This document shows positions 16,998 through 25,347 of a stretch of 64,000 nucleotides of DNA, piece after piece. The stretch covers positions 1,528,873 to 1,592,872 of the forward strand of contig NZ_GL945017.1 in NCBI RefSeq assembly GCF_000218235.1. Reading direction: 5' to 3'. A model generated the notes under the pieces. The model was not told where the DNA came from and searched no databases. It was given only the letters and a program-made list of their open reading frames with translations. A program made the position numbers and the translations under genes. The stretch comes from Hallella multisaccharivorax DSM 17128. Its GTDB lineage: Bacteria; Bacteroidota; Bacteroidia; Bacteroidales; Bacteroidaceae. Position 1 is the first letter of the stretch, and every line of letters begins with the position of its first letter.

Positions 16998-18389
16998 ATG
17001 AAAAAGCACATTTCACGGATTGTCATAGCTCTCGTGGCTGTGGCTTTCTTTATGGAGTATATTGACTCCACAGCCTTAGTGACGGCTCTGCCGCAGATGG
17101 CAGCTGACTTCGGTGTGGAAAGCGGCAGGATGAGCATCGGGATTACAGCCTATATGATTTCGCTGGCAGTATTCATTCCTGTAAGTGGCTGGGTAGCCGA
17201 CAGGTATGGCACGCGTTCGGTGTTTGCCCATGCCGTGTTGGGATTTATCGGCACGTCCGTCCTGTGCTCGCTCTGCCATAGCCTGGCGCAGTTTGCCATC
17301 GTGCGTTTCCTGCAAGGAACGGCGGGGGCGATGATGGTGCCCGTGGGACGGTTGGCAGTATTGAAGAATTGCGACAAGTGCGACTTGGTGAATGCCATCG
17401 CATGGATAACCACTCCAGGTCTTATTGCACCCGTCGTCGGTCCCCCTATAGGCGGATTCCTTGCCACCTACCTCTCGTGGCATTGGATATTCTTCCTGAA
17501 TGTTCCGGTAGGACTACTCGTCTTTGTTCTGGCAATAAAATATGTTCCTAAACAGCCGGCAGACAGACAGCGGGGTAAATTAGATATACCCGACTTCTTG
17601 TTGAGCGCCTTGTCGCTCTCAGGCATGATGTACGGCCTTGAATTGCTGGGCAACAACGCTTCCGACATCACGTGCCCCCTCGTGCTGTTGTTTTTCTGTA
17701 TATTGCTGTTTGCATTCGGTGTGCGCCGTTCACTGCACGCCCCATCGCCACTGATAGACTATTCTGTAATGCGCGTGCCCACCTATTCAGTAACAATTGT
17801 CTATGGCACACTGTCAATGATGGTTATCGGCGCAGCCCCATTCCTGCTGCCGTTGCTGTTTCAGGACGGTCTGCATTTCAACGCCTTTCATTCCGGCTTA
17901 CTGCTGCTCTCGCTTATGCTGGGTAATCTCATTACCAAGCCTTTCACAGTATGGATGATGCGTCATTGGCGCATCAAGCATATTCTGTTTCTTAACGCAC
18001 TGTTGCTTTCGCTGTCAACAGCCGCCTGCGCACTTTTTAATGCATCATCCTCTGTCTTCGCCATCATTGTCTGTCTGTTTCTGATGGGATGCTTCCGTTC
18101 TGTGCAACTGAGCACTCTCCATACGGTGGCCTACGTGGATGTTCCCCAACAGATGATGTCTTCAGCCAACACGCTTTACAGCACTACCCTTCAGCTTGCC
18201 TCCGGATTGGGCATCGGTCTGGGCGCATTAGCGTTGAGAAGCGCAGCATCCGCATCTGCCGATCCCAATTCATTGGATCATTATCAGCTGCCGTTCGTGC
18301 TGATTGCTATCGTAGGACTTATAGCATTGATAGGATATGGAAGGATGAAGTCTGAGGCGGGTCGGAATATCCTAATCAACGCAGACTGA
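16998..18389 (+). CDS. DHA2-type MFS drug efflux transporter
   Basis: A 463-residue integral inner-membrane protein with about 14 predicted helices, like the EmrB/QacA (DHA2) drug:H+ antiporters. The first helix carries MEYIDSTALVTALPQMA (motif D1-like), and the loop after helix 2 has GWVADRYGTRSVF (motif A). Helix 5 has the antiporter motif in TPGLIAPVVGPPIGGFL (motif C, the drug-export signature). It is expected to export hydrophobic or cationic drugs; substrates are unknown. Its promoter block directly abuts the IS30 element and is shared with the SusC gene. A hairpin lies in its leader. No regulator is next to it. Confidence 0.88.
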   Translation: MKKHISRIVIALVAVAFFMEYIDSTALVTALPQMAADFGVESGRMSIGITAYMISLAVFIPVSGWVADRYGTRSVFAHAVLGFIGTSVLCSLCHSLAQFAIVRFLQGTAGAMMVPVGRLAVLKNCDKCDLVNAIAWITTPGLIAPVVGPPIGGFLATYLSWHWIFFLNVPVGLLVFVLAIKYVPKQPADRQRGKLDIPDFLLSALSLSGMMYGLELLGNNASDITCPLVLLFFCILLFAFGVRRSLHAPSPLIDYSVMRVPTYSVTIVYGTLSMMVIGAAPFLLPLLFQDGLHFNAFHSGLLLLSLMLGNLITKPFTVWMMRHWRIKHILFLNALLLSLSTAACALFNASSSVFAIIVCLFLMGCFRSVQLSTLHTVAYVDVPQQMMSSANTLYSTTLQLASGLGIGLGALALRSAASASADPNSLDHYQLPFVLIAIVGLIALIGYGRMKSEAGRNILINAD

Positions 18390-18518
18390 TATTGATATTG
18401 ACAAGAAGACATTTAGGCTATTTCCCGACCGGCTGAATAGTTACAATATTGTTCTCCAGGCAATGTGAAGAATATACGGGACGGGAAATGTTAGGAAGGA
18501 GACGGATTTTGTGTGACA

Positions 18519-19856
18519 TTATATAGTGAACTCAGCAAACTGACTGTCTACAGCGTCTTTCCGCTCTTCTTCCTCCGGCTTGGCATAACTGAAGGCATCG
18601 CTCTGCAAGAGAATGCGCACACTGCTTCCCGGGTTCTGCACGGCGATGTCGAGAAGCTCAATAAAGTCACGGATAACCTCCCGAGGCGTGATGTGCCCGT
18701 TGGCACCGATACGGCTGTATTCAATCTGGATGAATGTGGCAAGGTCCTCGTCTGTCACCGTACGCTGATAACCGTAGAGCGAGGCATGGATATCAGCGAG
18801 TTTCTCTGCCAACACGAACATCTCCTCATTGGTTAGTGGCTGGAGACGGAGCACGGGACCGAGCAGGTCCTGATGACCGTCGATGGCAAACTTCCCCTCC
18901 ACCAAACGGGATCGCAATGCCTCATAACTGTACACACCGCGGTGACGGTCTTCGATACATTCAGGCGTGCCGCTCATAATGGTGCCGATATACTGTGCCT
19001 TGCCTTGCAGCGCATCGTTGTACATCGTGAGGATCTTCTCATAGTTATATTGCCGTGAGATACTGTTGGGAATCTTGAAGATGTTGACTAACTCATCCAT
19101 AAAGACCATCAGTCCGCGATAGCCGGCCTGACGGAAGAAATAAGCCATGAGCTTAAGATAGTCGTACCAGTCATCGTCGGAGATAATTACCGTCACACCG
19201 AGTTCCTGCCGGGCTTCTGTCTTGGTGGCATATTCGCCGCGGAACCATTTAAGCACCTTACCTTTCAGCTCATCGTCTCCATTGACAAAAGCACGGTAAT
19301 AGAGTGTGAGCAGACGGGCGAAGTCGAAGCCATGAACAAGCTCCTGCATCTGTCGGATGATAGCCATGATGCGCTGTTCCACAAGCTCGGCAAACTGGGA
19401 GTCGTCCATGCCGACGTTGGTACTCTCCGCTGTGGCGGTCTGCACGGAACTGATCCATCGGTCGAGCACCATGGCCAGCGCGCCGCCCTCAGGCTTCGAC
19501 TTCACACTGAGGTTGCGAATCAGTTCACGGTAGGTGGCGAGACCCTGTCCCTGATTGCCATGAAGGCGGCGCTCAGGTGAGAGATCAGCGTCAACAACAA
19601 CGAACCGCCGGTCCATGACATAGTTGCGGATGGTCTGAAGAAGAAACGACTTGCCACTGCCGTACTTCCCCACTATAAAGCGAAAAGACGCGCCACCCTC
19701 CCCCACGATATCGACATCATGGAGCAATGCTTCTATCTCCTTACGTCTGCCAACCGCAATAAACGGTAAGCCGACACGCGGAACCACGCCACCTTTGAGC
19801 GAGTTGATGACGCTCTGAGCGATGCGCCGCGGTATTCTTATGTTGCTGTTATCCAT
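18519..19856 (-). CDS. BrxD-like (DUF2791) P-loop ATPase
   Basis: A 445-residue cytoplasmic ATPase. The Walker A motif reads GKYGSGKSFLL (about residues 61-71). A hydrophobic Walker B strand ending in MDEL lies in GLMVFMDELVNIF (near residue 250). C-terminal sensor and winged-helix-like segments follow (HITPREVIRDFIELLD). It resembles the DUF2791 family that includes BrxD of type 2 BREX and PglY/BrxC-type ATPases. The start at 19856 (MDNSNIRIP) overlaps the last 8 bases of the TerB_N gene, so the two are translationally coupled. Its likely helicase partner lies beyond the inserted block at 11543-14023. Function in defence or stress response is inferred from relatives, not shown. Confidence 0.82.
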   Translation of the reverse strand: MDNSNIRIPRRIAQSVINSLKGGVVPRVGLPFIAVGRRKEIEALLHDVDIVGEGGASFRFIVGKYGSGKSFLLQTIRNYVMDRRFVVVDADLSPERRLHGNQGQGLATYRELIRNLSVKSKPEGGALAMVLDRWISSVQTATAESTNVGMDDSQFAELVEQRIMAIIRQMQELVHGFDFARLLTLYYRAFVNGDDELKGKVLKWFRGEYATKTEARQELGVTVIISDDDWYDYLKLMAYFFRQAGYRGLMVFMDELVNIFKIPNSISRQYNYEKILTMYNDALQGKAQYIGTIMSGTPECIEDRHRGVYSYEALRSRLVEGKFAIDGHQDLLGPVLRLQPLTNEEMFVLAEKLADIHASLYGYQRTVTDEDLATFIQIEYSRIGANGHITPREVIRDFIELLDIAVQNPGSSVRILLQSDAFSYAKPEEEERKDAVDSQFAEFTI

Positions 19857-21459
19857 GTTCAGATAATAATTTTTCAATGTCTACACGGTAATCTTCAATG
19901 AGATGCAATCCATTACCGTCGTCTTCCAATACAATGTCTCCCACCACATCTATCAGCTCATTGTTGATATTCTCCACCATCACGCCCTCTGGCACATGAA
20001 TAACGCGAAGATATTGTTTCCAGTCGCCACCCGAAAAGATGAGCCGGAGAAAATGCAGCTCACGGTCTATCTCACTGACCGTTGCCGTCGGTTGTGCAGC
20101 AACCGGAGTGTCCTCAACGGGCCGCTCGGCAGGTTGTGGGCGCGTAGCCTCCACCTGTTGAGGAACTGTTTTTTCTACCGTGATGCCGTCAAGCAGTTTG
20201 TCTTTCACCACTTCGGCATCATCGCGAATGCGTCCGAGCTTGGTGTAGTCTATTGACACTCTCCGCTTCTCAGCATCCTCAGTGGCATGTCTCCGTTGCT
20301 CTTCGGCCTGCCACTCCACCATGGCACCATGAATGAGCGATCTGTAAGGTGCGGCTGCGGCTTCAGGTTTCAGTCGTGGCTTCACATTGAACGCCTCACG
20401 AAGCTGGCAATCAGTCTCCCGAAGAATGATGCCAAGTAGCTTGCCAAAGGTCTTGTCAGCTCCTACATACTCATCTCTTGTCCACAAACCACTACGGCAA
20501 AGATACGAATGCTGCAGAGAGACTTCCACCTCAGCATTTCTCACCGGCGCGGGATCGTAGAAGACCGCGTTGGTGAACATGGGAACCGATCGCTTGACAC
20601 GCTTCCCGACAAAAAGTGTCTCAATGTGATGATGACGTTCTTTCTCCAAGACAGGTATCAGTCTTCGCAACACTGCCACGACGCAGTCCACTGACCGTGC
20701 CTTCTCCTTGGTAAATAGCGCACCTTTACGAAGATCATATTTACTCAAGGAGCACACTGTAACAAAGAGCTGCTGACAATCTGCCTCCGCATATTCAGCC
20801 AGCAGGCGGACTACCTCATCCTGCCTATGCTCTGAAGCGAAGACCTCGGCATAATGGCCGGAGAGTTGGTTGTAGACCACATAATCGCGCAGCCAGGGTG
20901 TAAGATGGCGGCTCAGTTTGGGGGCGCTATCACGGTAAGCCTTGTTCAGTTCACTCAGTATTTCATAGCCCTCTTCAGCGGTATTGACGCCAATCTTCAT
21001 CAGCGTCTCATAGACGTAGACAAAGATATAGCTCAGCGACACGTCTGGAAATTTACCCAGACGGAATTGATGTCGGATCGTGAAATAGCTGCGAAGCTGC
21101 TGAATAGTCATATCGCGGTAAGTGGGGAAATAGTTCATATATCCCACGATCTCCGCGTCGTCCACATAGTCTTGCATGAAGATGGCCTGCTCATAAAACG
21201 ACTTTCCCGCCGTGATTTGCCAAGGTTGACGGCGAATCATCTCAAGAAGCGTGCGCAATTGTTCGGGAATGCTGTCGCTATGATAGGCTGTACGCTGGCT
21301 CTCAAAGACAGACGGACGCGCCGGCTCGTCATCTTCAGGCTCAAAATAGTCCCAATTATGGATGCTATCCGTGCCTTCTGGCATGCCGAAGTCATCATTC
21401 AAGCTGCCCGATTGGCTAAAGTCCAGTTCCTCGTCTGTATAGTAGTCGTCCATGAACAT
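19849..21459 (-). CDS. TerB_N/TerB_C-type protein
   Basis: A 536-residue soluble protein without a signal peptide. An acidic N-terminus of about 60 residues precedes a region (about 70-260) that matches the TerB_N pattern: aromatic-rich helices such as QAIFMQDYVDD, YMNYFPTYRDM and LSYIFVYVYETLM. A variable linker follows, and the C-terminal 130 residues end with LRLIFSGGDWK and HLIEDYRVDIE, as in TerB_C-like modules. TerB_N/TerB_C proteins are known from comparative genomics to co-occur with ATPases and SF2 helicases, apparently in DNA-processing stress or defence systems. It starts 3 bases after the hydrolase stop and overlaps the ATPase start. The domain call is by pattern only. Confidence 0.75.
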   Translation of the reverse strand: MFMDDYYTDEELDFSQSGSLNDDFGMPEGTDSIHNWDYFEPEDDEPARPSVFESQRTAYHSDSIPEQLRTLLEMIRRQPWQITAGKSFYEQAIFMQDYVDDAEIVGYMNYFPTYRDMTIQQLRSYFTIRHQFRLGKFPDVSLSYIFVYVYETLMKIGVNTAEEGYEILSELNKAYRDSAPKLSRHLTPWLRDYVVYNQLSGHYAEVFASEHRQDEVVRLLAEYAEADCQQLFVTVCSLSKYDLRKGALFTKEKARSVDCVVAVLRRLIPVLEKERHHHIETLFVGKRVKRSVPMFTNAVFYDPAPVRNAEVEVSLQHSYLCRSGLWTRDEYVGADKTFGKLLGIILRETDCQLREAFNVKPRLKPEAAAAPYRSLIHGAMVEWQAEEQRRHATEDAEKRRVSIDYTKLGRIRDDAEVVKDKLLDGITVEKTVPQQVEATRPQPAERPVEDTPVAAQPTATVSEIDRELHFLRLIFSGGDWKQYLRVIHVPEGVMVENINNELIDVVGDIVLEDDGNGLHLIEDYRVDIEKLLSEHG

Positions 21460-21462
21460 CCC

Positions 21463-22749
21463 TTAAAGAGCTTTCACCCACGCTATCATCTCATTGATGA
21501 CATCGCTGGAAAAAGTCTCCTCAATCTGCTGATATTCGGTCATATCACCGGTCTGGCAGTGCTGGAAAAGATGATTGAGGCCTTCTTTGGCCTCTATCCG
21601 GCTGTTTTTTACTTTCAATCCCTTACGCAGTGCTTCGAGATTGGCCTTATAGTCCACTTGCCTGTCAAGGGTTCCATTGAGTGCCATCACCGGACAATGA
21701 ATCTTACTCAGATAGTCCGCACCCGCTAATTTGAGGAAATAGCGCATATAGGGAGTGGAAGACTGTGCGACAGCAGCTTGAAAATTGGCCTTCAGAGCCT
21801 GGTCTGTGATTCCTTCCGGCTTGATTCCCGCCGCCGGCTTCCCCTGCTCCAGCATGTCGAAAGCCATCGCCAATGCTTTGCAATACCCGTTCACTGTCTC
21901 TTGTGGCAAACCTGCAGTAGTGAGCGCATAGCGGTTCTGCTGCAAGAGCATTTCCTTCCCTGACACTACGGCTCCGGCCAGTGAAATGATGAAGTCGGCA
22001 TTGCCCTCTGCGGCCAGCATCATGGCGATGGTACCGCCCTCGCTGTGACCGAGCACACCGACGTGATTGAAACGCTGCCGCAACAGTCTTACACCTGCCA
22101 AAGCGTCATTTTTTAGGTCAGCAGTGGTACAGTTGACAATGTCGCCAGTGGACTTTGCGAACCCACGGTCGTCGTACCTCAACGTAGCAATGCCCTGTCG
22201 GGCAAAGGCATCGGCAATGACATAAAAGGGTTGGTGCTCGAATATGGTCTCATTGCGATCCTGCAGACCGCTGCCCGTTACCATCACAACCGCTGGTGTC
22301 AGCCGGTTACAGCCATGGGGCAAGGTGAGGGTGCCACTGAGCGTAGCACTGCCATTGCTGAAAGTCACCTCCTCCGTGGTATAAGGGAAAGGCGCTTTGG
22401 GCGTCTGGGGGCGGTTGGCTTTCTTCACCCCACTGGTCAAATTCATTGGAAAAACTATCCCATGCTGCTTGAATGTACCTTTGACGACATTGCCTTCTAA
22501 CTTTCCCTCATAAGAAGCATCAATGACAGGAATACTGACAAGTATTGATCCATCGGCATTGCGGGTCAGCTCTGCAGGAATGTCTTTGGCTCCCTGTGTA
22601 GGGACATCAAGCGTGACGTGACCGTCATCAAGATGTAACACCATTACTATCTTCATGCCCTGCACACTGATTTCCCCACTCCATGCTCCACGCTGGGCAT
22701 AGGCTGTCAACGTAAAGAATGCCACCAGACATAAGAGAATATCTTTCAT
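21463..22749 (-). CDS. Exported alpha/beta hydrolase
   Basis: A 428-residue secreted serine hydrolase. A signal peptide (MKDILLCLVAFFTLTAYAQ) is followed by a beta-rich N-terminal domain of about 110 residues and then an alpha/beta-hydrolase domain. The oxyanion region is VMVTGSGLQDRNE, the nucleophile elbow is GHSEGG (Ser near residue 239), and the expected catalytic Asp and His lie near NGTLDRQ and GLNHLFQ. Likely an esterase or acyl-hydrolase in the envelope; the substrate is unknown. The TerB_N gene starts 3 bases after its stop, so transcription is probably shared. A functional link between an exported hydrolase and the cytoplasmic ATPase module is not obvious. Confidence 0.85.
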   Translation of the reverse strand: MKDILLCLVAFFTLTAYAQRGAWSGEISVQGMKIVMVLHLDDGHVTLDVPTQGAKDIPAELTRNADGSILVSIPVIDASYEGKLEGNVVKGTFKQHGIVFPMNLTSGVKKANRPQTPKAPFPYTTEEVTFSNGSATLSGTLTLPHGCNRLTPAVVMVTGSGLQDRNETIFEHQPFYVIADAFARQGIATLRYDDRGFAKSTGDIVNCTTADLKNDALAGVRLLRQRFNHVGVLGHSEGGTIAMMLAAEGNADFIISLAGAVVSGKEMLLQQNRYALTTAGLPQETVNGYCKALAMAFDMLEQGKPAAGIKPEGITDQALKANFQAAVAQSSTPYMRYFLKLAGADYLSKIHCPVMALNGTLDRQVDYKANLEALRKGLKVKNSRIEAKEGLNHLFQHCQTGDMTEYQQIEETFSSDVINEMIAWVKAL

Positions 22750-22823
22750 AAATACTGTAAATAAAAGTTTTGTGTCGTATGAATTACATCAAGTAATTAA
22801 AGAGACAGGGGCCTTCAAAATCA

Positions 22824-22940
22824 ACGCATTGCCTCTACGGCGTAAACGCATTGCCTCTACAGTGTAGACGCATTGCCTCTACGGCGTAAACGCATTGCCT
22901 CTACGGCGTAAAGGGAAGGCCATTACGCCGTAAAGGCAAT
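22824..22940 (-). repeat. 22-bp tandem repeat array (locus 2), with inverted unit
   Basis: Four 22-base units start at 22824, 22846, 22868 and 22890. Read on the minus strand they match the units of locus 1. A fifth copy at about 22921-22940 is in the opposite direction, so TTACGCCGTAAAGGCAATG there can pair with 22893-22911 (one mismatch in 19) across a 10-base loop. The array lies between two genes transcribed leftwards, where the hairpin could act as a terminator or RNA stabiliser. Confidence 0.9.
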
Positions 22941-22955
22941 GACACCTTTATACGG

Positions 22956-24512
22956 TTATTCCGTCATCCTTTTCAGTTTCTTCAACAATGAGAACATGAC
23001 GATAGCACTGACCACACACAATGTGATGAGGATGCCCCAGTTGTACATGAGCGGAATCTTATTCCAAAGCATGGAAGGAATGGAACTCAGATAGTTACCG
23101 ATGGCCGTGGCAACAAACCATCCACCCATCATCAGGCCCTTGTATTTAGGAGGCGCCACCTTCGAAACAAAAGAGATGCCCATGGGTGAGAGCAAGAGTT
23201 CGGCAATGGTCAGTGTGAAATAAGTGGAGATGAGCCATGAGGGCGACAGCACGCTCTCGGTCTGATCGGCTCCCAAATCCATCGGCGAGGTCAGGCCTGT
23301 GGAAGCCAAAGTGATGACCGTAAAGCCAAGACCGGCAACGAGCATACCCCAGGCGATACGTGTAGGCGCGGAGACACCATGTCCCTTACGGGCAAGCAAG
23401 CCAAAGAAAGCCATGCTGAACGGAGTGAGGGAAACAACAAAGAATGGATTGAACTGCTGGAAATCGGACGGCTGGGCGGCTATAGGATCGTCCATTCCCA
23501 GGAAAAGGACTATGGCTGCGACCCATGCCAACAGTGTTACTCCGCCACAGATGAAGCGACTTTTTTTCTGCTTTGCCTGGAAAGTCTGGAAGCCAGTGTA
23601 CACTGAGAGGGCGATGAGAGCCAACGAGAAGATATTGAACCATATGCGCAGACCGCCACTGACAGTGAGGTTGGTGTACTTCTTAGCGAAGAATGTCAGT
23701 GCAGAACCGTTCTGATGGAAAGCCATCCAGAAGAAAATGACTACGGCGAACACCAATAACAGGGCCACGATACGGTCCTTCGTCTGCTTGGGAGTCAGCT
23801 CCTCCACTTCGATGCTGTGGGTCTTTTCGGCCTCCTTGGCCGTCACGTCAGCATAGGCAAACCAGCTGCGGCAAGAGAAATAGATGATGGCTGAGAGCAC
23901 CAATGACACACAGGCCACCCCGAAGCAAAGTCCATAAGCTCCATAAAGTGCCTGCAGATAAGCGGGATCAAAGTTGCCGGCGTCATAAACGAAACCGTAT
24001 TTGGAGAGATAAAGATTGGTAATCCATTTAGCCATAGACGGAGCAAACATGGCACCAATGTTGATGGCCATGTAGAACAGGCTGAAAGCATTATCACGGC
24101 TCGATTCGTATTTCGGGTCATCATACAGATTGCCTACCAGCACCTGCAAGTTGCCCTTGAAAAGGCCGGTACCCAACGACACACAGGCCAGACCGGCAAA
24201 CATGGCTGCCTGCCCCACAGCATTGGGAGCTGTTGGGATGGCAAGACCAAAATAGCCGAGAAACATGGTGACAAAGCCTATGACCACACATTTGCCGTAA
24301 CCGATTTTGTCGGCAAGCATGCCGCCGAAGAGCGGCGCGAAATAGACAACAGCCAGGAAAATGGCATACACCTGTCCGGCTTGCGACTCCGTCCATCCAA
24401 ACTTTGCCTGCATGAACAGTGCAAAAATCGCTAACATAGTGTAATAGCCGAAACGCTCGCCGGTATTTGCAAGGGCAAGGGCGTAGAGACCTTTGGGTTG
24501 GTTTTCAAACAT
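22956..24512 (-). CDS. POT/PTR-family proton-coupled peptide transporter
   Basis: A 518-residue inner-membrane carrier of the POT (PTR2) branch of the major facilitator superfamily, with 12-14 helices. The N-terminal ANTGERFGYYTMLAI corresponds to the ExxERFxYY proton/substrate motif. GGMLADKIGYGK is the MFS loop signature, and FSLFYMAINIGAMFAP is the PTR2 signature. It should import di- and tripeptides with protons. That fits an organism that also encodes exported peptidases and a SusC/D-peptidase island. A 22-bp array lies between its stop and the hydrolase gene. It appears complete. Confidence 0.92.
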   Translation of the reverse strand: MFENQPKGLYALALANTGERFGYYTMLAIFALFMQAKFGWTESQAGQVYAIFLAVVYFAPLFGGMLADKIGYGKCVVIGFVTMFLGYFGLAIPTAPNAVGQAAMFAGLACVSLGTGLFKGNLQVLVGNLYDDPKYESSRDNAFSLFYMAINIGAMFAPSMAKWITNLYLSKYGFVYDAGNFDPAYLQALYGAYGLCFGVACVSLVLSAIIYFSCRSWFAYADVTAKEAEKTHSIEVEELTPKQTKDRIVALLLVFAVVIFFWMAFHQNGSALTFFAKKYTNLTVSGGLRIWFNIFSLALIALSVYTGFQTFQAKQKKSRFICGGVTLLAWVAAIVLFLGMDDPIAAQPSDFQQFNPFFVVSLTPFSMAFFGLLARKGHGVSAPTRIAWGMLVAGLGFTVITLASTGLTSPMDLGADQTESVLSPSWLISTYFTLTIAELLLSPMGISFVSKVAPPKYKGLMMGGWFVATAIGNYLSSIPSMLWNKIPLMYNWGILITLCVVSAIVMFSLLKKLKRMTE

Positions 24513-24610
24513 AATTCTAATAGTTTAGCGTTAAAAGTTTTGCGTGTTTAGTAATAGCTCTTGTGTATAGCCATAGAGTTCATGGTTGACCGTCTTCCTT
24601 ATCAGGCCAC

Positions 24611-25345
24611 CTATCTCATGATATCGACAAGCCATCCCAACTTAATGGTTATCGTACCGAAGTTGCTGGATCCGAAATAGTCGCGCTTGGAATCGCCGTA
24701 GAGGTTGCCAAGACCATAGTAATAGCGTGCCTCGAACGTGAAGCGGCCCAAGCGTCTCGTTGCCAATTCCATACCGAGACCGGCAGCAATGCCGTAGTCG
24801 ATCTTGTGCTGTACACTCATCGTGTCCTGAGCCACCACCGTATTGGCACGGTCACTCATATTTCGGTTCGTCCAGTCGAAGTTGCTCTTGGTGCTCTCAC
24901 TTAGGTAAACACCTAACTGTGGTCCCGCATTGACGAAAAAGTTGACGCCCTTATTTTCTTTTCCCCACGCAAGATGCGCGAAGAAAGGCACTTGTACGTA
25001 GTTAATCGTGCGCTCATATTCTTCCGGCTGCTTGGTGACGGCATTGATGACCGGCTGATCACTGATGTCGCGAATGTCCTCTTTCCATCCCATCTGACTG
25101 AAGTTGACCTCCGCCTGCACCGAAGCAATGGTTGAGAAATACTTCTCTACTGTATAGCGTGCTGTGAAGCCGAAGTTCAAGCCTCCCTTCATGCTCTGCA
25201 CCACCTTAGGCGTAAAGCGGACCGATGTAAGGTTATAACCGGCACCGCCCCCTATAGACAACGTATTACGATGCTCTCCTATCTGTGCATGGGAAAGTAA
25301 TGGAAAGCTGAGTACGACTGCTAAAATTGCGTATAAGCGTTTCAT
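24611..25345 (-). CDS. PorT-like outer-membrane beta-barrel protein
   Basis: A 244-residue exported protein. A signal peptide (MKRLYAILAVVLSFPLLSHAQ) is followed by alternating hydrophobic strands typical of an eight-stranded PorT/OmpW-like barrel. Examples are LSIGGGAGYNLTSVRF, GLNFGFTARYTV and FTFEARYYYGLGNLY, with an amphipathic C-terminal strand. Function is unknown; family members are abundant surface proteins of Bacteroidales. Its start is 2 bases after the stop of the LysM/binding-protein gene, so the two are co-transcribed and probably act together at the envelope. Confidence 0.8.
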   Translation of the reverse strand: MKRLYAILAVVLSFPLLSHAQIGEHRNTLSIGGGAGYNLTSVRFTPKVVQSMKGGLNFGFTARYTVEKYFSTIASVQAEVNFSQMGWKEDIRDISDQPVINAVTKQPEEYERTINYVQVPFFAHLAWGKENKGVNFFVNAGPQLGVYLSESTKSNFDWTNRNMSDRANTVVAQDTMSVQHKIDYGIAAGLGMELATRRLGRFTFEARYYYGLGNLYGDSKRDYFGSSNFGTITIKLGWLVDIMR

Positions 25346-25347
25346 AA

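Noticed and set aside
20854..21729. Open frame of 291 codons on the plus strand
   Set aside because: Antisense to the TerB_N gene and the hydrolase end, with no motif; a shadow of their codon bias.
18519..22749. A complete BREX system
   Set aside because: Only BrxD-like and BrxHI-like proteins are present. No methylase, PglZ or PglW-like gene is in the window, so BREX cannot be claimed.
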